From the NCBI GenBank assembly GCA_050181295.1, contig JBFXDI010000188.1, forward strand, positions 1 through 6,637: DNA of 6,637 nucleotides, given 5' to 3'. Of this stretch, positions 1 to 5,788 are shown in pieces. Each line of letters starts with the position of its first letter. The first letter of the stretch is position 1. The stretch comes from JBFXDI01 sp050181295. GTDB taxonomy: Bacteria; Pseudomonadota; Alphaproteobacteria; Rhizobiales; Aestuariivirgaceae. Under the pieces are notes generated by a model that was not told the origin of the DNA, made no database searches, and was given only the letters and a program-made list of their open reading frames with translations. Position numbers and translations under genes: made by a program.

Positions 1-1
1 A

Positions 2-187
2 ATGAACAAGCTGACGCTCACGCCGCAGCCGGACGGCAGTGCGCCGCGCCTGGTGCTGAACCAGACGAAGGAGGATCTGCAGGCGGCGCCTGACTTCAAG
101 TCGGCAGCCCAGCAGGCGGCCGAGCGTCAGCAGCCGGCGACCTCGACTTCCACGAACCCGGCCCCTGCCCCGGCGCCCGCCAACTGA
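2..187 (+). CDS. C-terminal part of a probable PRC-barrel domain protein (5' end outside window)
   Basis: The frame is open from the left edge and ends in TGA at 185-187. The ATG at base 2 is probably an internal methionine, because the visible 61 residues look like a protein tail and no upstream sequence is available. The segment with LVLNQTKEDLQAAPDF (about residues 17-32) resembles the last strand and helix of PRC-barrel proteins of Rhizobiales, which typically read 'V-L-x-x-T-K-x-x-L-x-x-A-P-x-F'. It is followed by a low-complexity tail rich in Ala, Gln, Pro, Ser and Thr that ends in alternating Ala-Pro. PRC-barrel proteins of this kind are often small exported or envelope-associated proteins of unknown role; the domain itself binds partner proteins or RNA in better-known relatives. 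The intrinsic terminator just downstream shows that the transcript ends here. The family call rests on a short match and could be wrong; the reading frame itself is secure. Confidence 0.55.
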   Translation: MNKLTLTPQPDGSAPRLVLNQTKEDLQAAPDFKSAAQQAAERQQPATSTSTNPAPAPAPAN

Positions 188-229
188 CGAGTCGACCGTT
201 CCGCAGCCTTTCAGCGGAGCGACATGGCG

Positions 230-263
230 GCCCCGCTCCCTCGTGGAGCGGGGCTTCCTTTTT
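230..263 (+). terminator. Rho-independent terminator after the first gene
   Basis: A perfect 10-bp GC-rich stem (230-239 paired with 245-254, arms GCCCCGCTCC and GGAGCGGGGC) encloses a 5-base loop and runs directly into TTCCTTTTT at 255-263. It lies 42 bases after the stop codon of the first gene, in the right orientation to end its transcript. It ends 14 bases before the preferred DUF899 start codon. Confidence 0.9.
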
Positions 264-267
264 CAGC

Positions 268-274
268 GGAGGAG
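268..274 (+). promoter_or_regulatory. Ribosome binding site that fixes the DUF899 start
   Basis: The purine run GGAGGAG lies a few bases before the ATG at 278 and is a near-ideal Shine-Dalgarno sequence. An in-frame ATG also exists at 224, but it falls next to the upstream terminator hairpin and would add 18 residues encoded by that hairpin. The later ATG is therefore preferred. Confidence 0.8.
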
Positions 275-277
275 AAT

Positions 278-1021
278 ATGGCTCGACAAGAAGGTCCCGG
301 AGTTCCTGCTCCGTCCATGCGCGAACCCATCGGCGACTTCGAGGTGGTTTCGGAAGCTGAATGGAACGCCGCCCGCGAGAAGCTGCTCGCGGAAGAAAAG
401 GCCCTGATGAAAGCCAAGGATCGTCTGGTCGCCAAGCGCAGACGCCTGCCGGCCACCGAAGTTGATCGCAATTACAGATTCACAGGCACGGAGGGTGAAA
501 GGGATCTGCTGGCGCTGTTCGAAGGGCGACGACAGCTCGTCGTCTATCGTTTCTTCTATGCGCCCGATGTCGAGAATTGGCCGGATGGGGCATGCAGCGG
601 TTGTTCCTTGTTTGCCGACACCGTCGTTCATCCTGCCCATCTTGCAGCCCGCGACACGACCCTCGTCTTCGTCACCGCTGCTCCTGTCGACAGGATCGAG
701 AGCCTGCGCGAACGGATGGGATGGAACCACATTCCTTTCTATTCGCTGCCGGACGAGCGTTTCTCTCGGGATTTCGGCGTTGAAGAAATGTTCGGCATCA
801 ACGTCTTCATCCGGCGCGGTGAGCGGATTTTCCGCACGTACTTTCTGAACGGACGCGGCATTGAGGAAATAGGACCTGTCTGGTCATTTCTCGACATGAC
901 ACCGTTAGGTCGGCAGGAGACGTGGCAGGAGGTGCCGCACGGGCGCCCTCAGGGCGAGCCCTATGCGTGGTGGCGTCTTCACGACAACTACGGCCAAGTC
1001 GCTGCTCCGGGCGACGCATGA
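278..1021 (+). CDS. DUF899 family thioredoxin-like protein
   Basis: The 247-residue protein matches the DUF899 family across its length. Residues 24-60 hold the helical N-terminal part (W29, the AREKLLAEEKAL stretch, then RRRLP at 54-58). Residues 66-92 carry the 'Y-R-F ... L-L-x-L-F-x-G-R' region and the first strand of the thioredoxin-like core. ACSGCS at 105-110 places a CxxC pair at C106 and C109, where family members commonly read G-C-P-x-C-S. The stretch from about 122 to 152, ending in RMGWN, and the LDMTPLGRQETW block at 205-216 are also family hallmarks. There is no signal peptide or membrane segment, so it is expected in the cytoplasm. The family's fold suggests a redox or peroxide-related role, but no reaction is established, so function remains inferred. 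It is preceded by a terminator and its own ribosome binding site. The next gene points the other way, so it is probably monocistronic. No clear terminator is seen after its stop codon apart from the hairpin at 1075-1110, which lacks a T-run on this strand. Confidence 0.88.
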   Translation: MARQEGPGVPAPSMREPIGDFEVVSEAEWNAAREKLLAEEKALMKAKDRLVAKRRRLPATEVDRNYRFTGTEGERDLLALFEGRRQLVVYRFFYAPDVENWPDGACSGCSLFADTVVHPAHLAARDTTLVFVTAAPVDRIESLRERMGWNHIPFYSLPDERFSRDFGVEEMFGINVFIRRGERIFRTYFLNGRGIEEIGPVWSFLDMTPLGRQETWQEVPHGRPQGEPYAWWRLHDNYGQVAAPGDA

Positions 1022-1067
1022 GCTGGGCGAGCCCCTGCACGCACTATGAATCGTCAGCGGCCTTCTC

Positions 1068-1110
1068 AAAAAGGGACCGGCCCTGGTGGAGGGGGACACC
1101 AGGGCCGGTC
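1068..1110 (-). terminator. Strong Rho-independent terminator for the small minus-strand gene
   Basis: A perfect 14-bp stem pairs 1075-1088 with 1097-1110 around an 8-base loop. On the minus strand the stem is followed by CCC and five T residues (A-run at 1068-1072 on the plus strand). It starts 80 bases beyond the stop codon of the small exported-protein gene, giving that transcript a structured 3' untranslated region. On the plus strand there is no T-run after the stem, so it would end transcription from the DUF899 side only weakly, if at all. Confidence 0.87.
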
Positions 1111-1116
1111 GGGGAA

Positions 1117-1164
1117 CATCCGGGCTCGTGCGGGGACACGCGTGGGAGAGCGGGCGCCCGGATG
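1117..1164. repeat. 9-bp inverted repeat in the 3' region of the small gene
   Basis: CATCCGGGC at 1117-1125 is the exact reverse complement of GCCCGGATG at 1156-1164, with a 30-base spacer. Beside it, GGATC occurs three times (1166-1170, 1176-1180, 1183-1187), the first two as GGATCAG. All of this lies between the stop codon of the small minus-strand gene and its terminator, so it would be part of that transcript's 3' end. In such GC-rich DNA a 9-bp match with this spacing could be chance. Confidence 0.35.
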
Positions 1165-1190
1165 CGGATCAGATGGGATCAGGGATCGGC

Positions 1191-1412
1191 TCAGTAGCCG
1201 TAGCCGCAGACCTTCTTGTAGATCGGCTTCTGGACGTAGCCGTAGTAGGTCCACACGGAGCGGTAGCCGACGAACACGCGCTTGCAGCTATAGTAGTGGC
1301 CGTAGCCCTTGTTGTAGTACCCGCCATAGCCATAGCTGTGGGCGGACGCGGCGGATGCGGTCAGGGCGAGCGCGGCGGCGGCGGCGAGGCCAAGAACAGT
1401 GTTGCGGATCAT
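1191..1412 (-). CDS. Small exported Tyr/Gly-rich protein of unknown function
   Basis: This 73-residue protein begins with a clear Sec signal peptide: basic MIRN, an Ala/Leu hydrophobic core at about 5-20, and an ASA cleavage site before H25. The mature part is only 49 residues, of which 14 are Tyr and 9 are Gly. It opens with a SYGYGGYY-type low-complexity stretch (26-41) and ends with a more ordered Lys/Val/Tyr-rich half (43-73). The two cysteines, C43 and C69, flank that half and could form a disulfide after export. I know similar short 'signal peptide, Gly/Tyr/His stretch, two Cys' proteins from Rhizobiales, annotated as hypothetical; no role is established. A good AAGGAG lies 7 bases before the ATG, and a strong terminator lies downstream. 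Together with the signal peptide this makes it a real single-gene unit despite its size. The product is expected in the periplasm or envelope. Confidence 0.82.
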   Translation of the reverse strand: MIRNTVLGLAAAAALALTASAASAHSYGYGGYYNKGYGHYYSCKRVFVGYRSVWTYYGYVQKPIYKKVCGYGY

Positions 1413-1627
1413 CGGGTTGCTCCTTGGTTCTGGTTCGTCGTCCCGGCAGGGGCTTCGTGTTTGCCGTCCGCCGTTGATGGACCTGTTCTACAGGGAGGGA
1501 TGTGAACCCATTCTGATCGGCCCGTTTATCTGCCGTTCATCTTGATCGACCGGGATTTGCCTGCGACCAAACTGGGGGTTGGCAGGCGGGCGAATGTGAT
1601 AAGATGGTCGCCGGGAGCGGAGTGAAA
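1413..1627. other. Divergent intergenic region upstream of the small exported-protein gene and the UspA gene
   Basis: This 215-base stretch must hold the promoters of two divergent genes. I cannot assign either with confidence. Candidates on the plus strand are TGAAC at 1503-1507 with CGTT at 1523-1526, which loosely resembles the stress-type EcfG element but has a 15-base spacer, and an extended -10-like TGTGATAAG at 1595-1603. A 6-bp inverted repeat, GCCTGC at 1559-1564 and GCAGGC at 1582-1587, could fold in the UspA leader. No small gene with a ribosome binding site is visible here. Confidence 0.4.
1420..1425 (-). promoter_or_regulatory. Ribosome binding site of the small exported-protein gene
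   Basis: Read on the minus strand, AAGGAG lies 7 bases before the ATG whose first base is 1412. This is a textbook position and supports both the start codon and the reality of this short gene. Confidence 0.8.
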
Positions 1628-2479
1628 ATGAGATCTATCCTGGTACCAATCGAGGAATATGCCGGGCTGCGGTCGCAACTGCAGACGGCGTTGCTCGCGG
1701 CGCGCGAATTCCGTGGCCACATCGATGCGGTGATGCCCCGCGCGCATCTGGACCCCTACGCGGTCAGCCCCACCATCGGCATGATCGCGCCGGCCGGCAT
1801 CGATGCGCCGGGCCAGGGCGAGCGCGAGCGGGCCGACGAGATGCTTGCGCAGTATCGCGCCTTCATGCGCGAGATGAATGTCGACTGGGGAGACCCGCTG
1901 GCGCCTGCGGAGAGCCCCACGGCGAGCTGGATCTCCGAGGTCGCGCGCGGCGATGAGTCGATCGGCGAGATCGCCCGCCTTTACGAGATCGCCGTTCTCG
2001 CCCGGCCCGTGCCGAAAAGCTACCTCCCCCGGCAGGCGCTGCTCGAAACCGTGCTCTTCGAATCGGGCCGCCTCGTTCTCGTCGCCCCGCCCGAGGCCCC
2101 GACCACCCTTTCCGGGACGATGGTCATCGCATGGAACGGCAGCAACGAGAGCGCCCGGACCATCGCGCTTGCGCACCCGTTCATCGTTCGCGCCGAGCGC
2201 ATCGTCGTGCTCAGTGTGGAAGGAGGCATGGTTCCGGGGCCCAGTGCGCAGGATGTCGTGCGCTCGCTCGCCCGTTCCGGAATCAAGGCCGAGGCCGTCG
2301 AGGCGCGAGGCGACGGACGCAGTCCCGGCGAGGCAATCTTATCGGAATCCGCTCGGCTCGACGCCCATCTGCTGGTCAAAGGCGCCTACACGCACAGCCG
2401 GCTGCGGCAGATGATCTTCGGCGGCGCGACCCAGCACATCCTTCAGAACGCGGTCATCCCTGTGCTGATGGCGCATTAG
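1628..2479 (+). CDS. Tandem-domain universal stress protein (UspA family)
   Basis: The 283-residue soluble protein has the two-lobed layout of duplicated UspA proteins. The degenerate first domain starts at MRSILVPIEE. The second, better-conserved domain starts at about residue 163 with MVIAWNGSNESARTIALAHPF, continues with VVLSVEGG at 193-200, and ends with the nucleotide-loop segment at 252-268 and the closing strand AVIPVLMAH. That segment has the spacing of the UspA motif G-2x-G-9x-G-(S/T): G252, then T255 where glycine is expected, then G265. Because one glycine is replaced, ATP binding is uncertain. Proteins of this family are generally induced by starvation, oxygen limitation or oxidative stress, but the exact task of this one is unknown. 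The start at 1628 is chosen over the in-frame ATG at 1604 because GGAG (1619-1622) lies five bases before it and the sequence then begins with the usual first strand. It is the first of three genes in the same direction, 146 bases before the ABC-F gene. Confidence 0.88.
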   Translation: MRSILVPIEEYAGLRSQLQTALLAAREFRGHIDAVMPRAHLDPYAVSPTIGMIAPAGIDAPGQGERERADEMLAQYRAFMREMNVDWGDPLAPAESPTASWISEVARGDESIGEIARLYEIAVLARPVPKSYLPRQALLETVLFESGRLVLVAPPEAPTTLSGTMVIAWNGSNESARTIALAHPFIVRAERIVVLSVEGGMVPGPSAQDVVRSLARSGIKAEAVEARGDGRSPGEAILSESARLDAHLLVKGAYTHSRLRQMIFGGATQHILQNAVIPVLMAH

Positions 2480-2516
2480 CGAGCCTCCTCGAGGCGCCGA
2501 TACCAACCCGAAGGCC

Positions 2517-2536
2517 CCGCTCGAAAACAGGAGCGG
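2517..2536 (+). other. Small GC hairpin between UspA and ABC-F genes
   Basis: CCGCTC at 2517-2522 pairs with GAGCGG at 2531-2536 around an 8-base A-rich loop. A second, smaller hairpin (GCCTC, CTC loop, GAGGC at 2483-2495) lies just after the UspA stop codon. Neither is followed by a T-run, so neither is a clear intrinsic terminator. They may do nothing, or may assist Rho-dependent ending of the UspA transcript. Confidence 0.25.
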
Positions 2537-2625
2537 CCGGCAGGTCGGGTAGGCGTCGGCAGACATCAACCTCCGGCGCTCAAGGGTTTCCTTCGCGAGC
2601 GTCCGCCGCTATCTCCCCTGCTCCC

Positions 2626-4503
2626 ATGCTGCATATCAACGATCTCCGCTATCGCATCGACGGTCGCCTTCTTCTGGACGGCGCGACCGCTGTCGTGCCC
2701 GCGAACCACAAGGTGGGGCTGGTCGGGCGCAACGGCTCCGGCAAGACGACGCTGTTCCGGCTGATGCTGGGCGAGCTTCAATCGGAATCGGGCTCGATCT
2801 CGCTTCCCCGCAATGCCCGCGTCGGAACCGTGGCGCAGGAAGCTCCCGGCGGCGAGCACAGCCTGCTCGACGTCGTGCTGGCGGCGGACACCGAACGCCA
2901 TGATCTGCTCGCAGAGGCGGACACGGCGACGGATCCGCACCGCATCGCCGAGATCCAGGTCCGGCTCGCCGACATCGAGGCCCATTCGGCGCCGGCGCGC
3001 GCCGCGACCATTCTCTCCGGCCTCGGCTTCGACGAGGACACCCAGACCGGCCCCTGCTCCGCCCTGTCTGGCGGCTGGCGCATGCGCGTCGCGCTGGCAT
3101 CAGCGCTCTTCGCGCGCCCCGACCTGCTGCTTCTCGACGAGCCCACCAACTATCTGGATCTCGAAGGCACGATCTGGCTCGAGAGCTACCTCCAGACCTA
3201 TCCCTACACGGTCATCATCATCAGTCACGACCGCGACCTGCTCAACCGGTCGGTCGAGGCGATCCTGCATCTGGAGGACGGCAAGCTCGCCTTCTATCGC
3301 GGCGGTTACGACCAGTTCGAACGCCAGCGGCGCGAGCAGCAGGAGTTGCAGCTCAAGCTGCGCAAGAAGCAGGAGGACGCGCGCCGGCACCTCCAGTCCT
3401 TCGTCGACCGGTTCCGCTACAAGGCGTCGAAGGCAAAGCAGGCGCAGTCGCGGCTCAAGATGCTGGAGCGCATGCAGCCCATTCCCGACATGGTGGAAGG
3501 CCGGGTCGTGCCCTTCCACCTGCCGAGCCCGACGAAGCCCTTGAACCCGCCGCTCGTGCGCTTCGAGGACGCCGCGGCGGGTTATGATGGGCGCGCGGTC
3601 CTGCGCGGTCTCAACTTGAGGATCGATGCCGACGACCGGATCGCGCTGCTGGGCGCCAACGGCAACGGAAAGTCGACCTTCGCCAAGCTGCTCTCGGGCC
3701 GCCTGCCGGTCATGGGCGGCCACATGCGTCACCACAAGCGGCTCGGGGTCGCCTATTTCGCGCAGCACCAGCTCGACGAACTCTCGCCGGAGAAAAGCCC
3801 GCACGACTATGTGCGCGCACTCATGCCCGAATCGACGGAAGCACAACGGCGCGCGCGGCTCGGCACGTTCGGCTTCGGCGCGCACCATGCGGACAACAAG
3901 ATCGCCACGCTCTCCGGCGGCGAGAAGGCGCGCCTCCTGTTCTCGATCGCCGCCTTCCACGGACCGCATGTCCTGATCCTGGACGAGCCGACCAACCATC
4001 TCGACGTCGACGCGCGCGAGGCGCTGGCGCAGGCGCTCAACGACTTCGAGGGAGCGGTGATCCTCATCAGCCACGACCGGCACCTGATCTCGGCCACGGT
4101 GGACCGGCTGTGGGTCGTCAGGGACGGAACGATCAGGTCCTACGAGAACGACATCGACAGCTATGCGCAGGAAGTGATCGAGGCGGCCGGAGGCCGGCGC
4201 CGAACGGCGCCGAAGGCGGCAAGGCGCGAGCCCAGGGAGGCAGGCGGCGCGAAGGACCGCCGCACCAACCTTGTGCCGCTTCACAAGGAGATTCAGGATT
4301 CCGAGGACAACATACTGAAGCTGCAGGACAAAATATCCGTCCTCGACCGCGCGCTTGCCGACCCGGCGCTCTATCGCAATGAGCCGCAGAAGGCGCAGGA
4401 TTTCGCGCGCCTGCGCCAGAAGCTCACAACCGACCTCGAGGCGGCCGAGACCCGCTGGCTGTCCGCCCAGTCCGAACTCGAATCGCGCGCCCAGGGCGGG
4501 TGA
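2626..4503 (+). CDS. yheS: ABC-F family ATPase, YheS type (ribosome-associated translation factor)
   Basis: The 625-residue protein has two ABC ATPase domains and no membrane segments, which marks it as ABC-F rather than a transporter. Domain 1 has Walker A GRNGSGKTT (34-42), signature LSGG (147-150), Walker B LLLLDEPTNYLD (167-178, catalytic E172) and switch H201. Domain 2 has Walker A GANGNGKST (343-351), LSGGEK (429-434), ILDEPTNHLD (451-460, E454) and H483. The linker at about 235-290 carries 'F-V-D-R-F' and KAKQAQSRLKMLERM, the pattern of E. coli YheS rather than EttA, Uup or YbiT. The C-terminal part, a basic hinge at about 524-546 then a coiled coil at about 549-617, also parallels YheS. 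All catalytic residues are present. ABC-F proteins bind the ribosomal E site and relieve stalled translation; that role is inferred here from family. The MLHINDL start matches family N-termini, although no ribosome binding site precedes it. The frame stays open upstream across the UspA gene only through GC bias. Confidence 0.93.
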   Translation: MLHINDLRYRIDGRLLLDGATAVVPANHKVGLVGRNGSGKTTLFRLMLGELQSESGSISLPRNARVGTVAQEAPGGEHSLLDVVLAADTERHDLLAEADTATDPHRIAEIQVRLADIEAHSAPARAATILSGLGFDEDTQTGPCSALSGGWRMRVALASALFARPDLLLLDEPTNYLDLEGTIWLESYLQTYPYTVIIISHDRDLLNRSVEAILHLEDGKLAFYRGGYDQFERQRREQQELQLKLRKKQEDARRHLQSFVDRFRYKASKAKQAQSRLKMLERMQPIPDMVEGRVVPFHLPSPTKPLNPPLVRFEDAAAGYDGRAVLRGLNLRIDADDRIALLGANGNGKSTFAKLLSGRLPVMGGHMRHHKRLGVAYFAQHQLDELSPEKSPHDYVRALMPESTEAQRRARLGTFGFGAHHADNKIATLSGGEKARLLFSIAAFHGPHVLILDEPTNHLDVDAREALAQALNDFEGAVILISHDRHLISATVDRLWVVRDGTIRSYENDIDSYAQEVIEAAGGRRRTAPKAARREPREAGGAKDRRTNLVPLHKEIQDSEDNILKLQDKISVLDRALADPALYRNEPQKAQDFARLRQKLTTDLEAAETRWLSAQSELESRAQGG

Positions 4504-4545
4504 TTTCGGTCGCGCGCCTGCCGTTTAGGCTTGCGATATCGGCTT

Positions 4546-4566
4546 CGGTCCGTCATGGACGGACCG
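4546..4566 (+). promoter_or_regulatory. Perfect 9-bp inverted repeat next to the nhaA start codon
   Basis: CGGTCCGTC at 4546-4554 is the exact reverse complement of GACGGACCG at 4558-4566, separated only by ATG. The right arm ends one base before the nhaA start codon and covers the position where a ribosome binding site should be. No T-run follows, so it is not a standard intrinsic terminator for the ABC-F gene. It could be an RNA hairpin that limits nhaA translation or an operator for a regulator. The structure is directly visible; its role is inference. Confidence 0.55.
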
Positions 4567-4567
4567 C

Positions 4568-5785
4568 ATGAAGCCCGTCGCTCTTTCCCGCCGGTCGATC
4601 AAGGCCCTCGCCCGCTTCATCCACCATGAGGCGACTGCCGGACTGGTGCTGGTCGCGGCGGCCGCGGCCGCCCTCGTGGTGAGCAACAGCGAAGCCCTCT
4701 CTCCCCTCTATGAGAGCTTTCTCAAGACGCCTCTGCGGGTGCAGATCGGGGAGGCTGGCGTCGGCAAGCCGCTACTGCTCTGGATCAACGACGGGCTCAT
4801 GGCGATCTTCTTCTTTCTCGTCGGCCTCGAGATCAAGCGCGAGGTGCTGGACGGACACCTCTCCTCGAAGGAGCAGATTGTGCTGCCGGCGCTGGCGGCG
4901 GTCGGCGGCATGGCCATTCCGGCCGCGATCTATCTCTTCATCATCTCCATGAAGGGAGGCGATCCTGCGCTTTTCAATGGATGGGCCATTCCGGCCGCGA
5001 CCGACATTGCCTTCGCGCTCGGCGCGCTGGCGCTGCTCGGCAATCGCGTGCCGTTGTCGCTCAAGGTGTTTCTGCTGACGCTCGCCACGCTGGACGACCT
5101 CGGCGCCATCGTCATCATCGCGCTTTTCTATACCGCCGGGCTATCCCTTCCGCAGCTCGCGCTTGCGGGCGCGGCGCTCGTCGTACTCCTGGTCATGAAC
5201 CGGCTCTGGGTCACGCGCATCGCGCTCTACGCCTTTGTCGGCATCGCGCTCTGGCTCTTCGTGCTGAAGTCCGGCGTGCATGCCACGCTCGCGGGCGTGG
5301 TGCTCGCGCTCACCATCCCGCTCGCGAGCAAGGATGGCGAGCCTATCATCGAGCGTCTCGAGGAGGGACTGCACCCCTACGTGACGTGGCTCATCCTGCC
5401 GCTCTTCGCCTTCGCCAATGCCGGCGTCTCGCTTGCGGGCTTTTCCCCCTCCATGCTCACGGAGGCGCTGCCGCTCGCCGTGGCGCTCGGCCTCCTGCTC
5501 GGCAAGCCGATCGGCATCGTCGCCGCCTGCGCGCTCGCGGTGCGATCCGGGCTGTCGGCGCTGCCCGAAGGCATGCGCTGGAGCCATCTGCTCGGTGTCT
5601 CCTGCCTCGCGGGCATCGGCTTCACCATGAGCCTGTTCATCGGGACGCTGGCGTTCGCCGGAGACACCTATGCCGCCGGAGTCCGGCTCGGGGTGATCGT
5701 AGGCTCGCTCGCCGCGGCGGTAGCAGGCTATGGCGTGCTCAGATTCTTCGCGCCGCCTTCGCGACAGGAAGACCAGGGAGACTGA
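4568..5785 (+). CDS. nhaA: Na+/H+ antiporter NhaA
   Basis: The 405-residue inner-membrane protein is complete and of normal family length (E. coli NhaA is 388). It exports Na+ (and Li+) in exchange for H+ and supports growth in salt and at alkaline pH. Visible hallmarks are the N-terminal F-I-x-H-E-A-x-x-G segment (17-25), INDGLMAIFFFLVGLEIKRE at 73-92, the WAIPAATDIAFALG helix with D146 (E. coli D133), and LATLDDLGAI with the ion-binding pair D176/D177 (E. coli D163/D164). LGKPIGI follows, with K313 (E. coli K300), then SCLAGIGFTMSLFIG at 345-359. Roughly a dozen hydrophobic helices are apparent. All residues needed for transport are present. It lies 64 bases after the ABC-F gene and could be co-transcribed with it. 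No NhaR-type regulator is in the window. The usual ribosome binding site is replaced by the arm of an inverted repeat (only GACGGA, weak). No other nearby in-frame start is better. Confidence 0.96.
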   Translation: MKPVALSRRSIKALARFIHHEATAGLVLVAAAAAALVVSNSEALSPLYESFLKTPLRVQIGEAGVGKPLLLWINDGLMAIFFFLVGLEIKREVLDGHLSSKEQIVLPALAAVGGMAIPAAIYLFIISMKGGDPALFNGWAIPAATDIAFALGALALLGNRVPLSLKVFLLTLATLDDLGAIVIIALFYTAGLSLPQLALAGAALVVLLVMNRLWVTRIALYAFVGIALWLFVLKSGVHATLAGVVLALTIPLASKDGEPIIERLEEGLHPYVTWLILPLFAFANAGVSLAGFSPSMLTEALPLAVALGLLLGKPIGIVAACALAVRSGLSALPEGMRWSHLLGVSCLAGIGFTMSLFIGTLAFAGDTYAAGVRLGVIVGSLAAAVAGYGVLRFFAPPSRQEDQGD

Positions 5786-5788
5786 CGG

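Noticed and set aside
1542..1558. Possible FixK/FNR box (TTGAT) upstream of UspA
   Set aside because: The TTGAT half is present, but the required ATCAA half four bases later is absent (CGGGA instead).
2131..2625. Open upstream extension of the ABC-F frame through the UspA gene
   Set aside because: It gives Arg-rich nonsense antecedent to MLHINDL, overlaps a real gene, and ABC-F relatives begin at the later methionine.
3100..4284. Long minus-strand open frame (394 codons) opposite the ABC-F gene
   Set aside because: It is antisense to a well-supported ABC-F gene with intact motifs. Its translation is Arg/Glu/Val-rich with no recognisable domain, as expected from a GC-rich shadow frame.
4546..4566. 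Reading the nhaA inverted repeat as an intrinsic terminator of the ABC-F gene
   Set aside because: There is no T-run after the stem. The next bases are C followed by the nhaA start codon.
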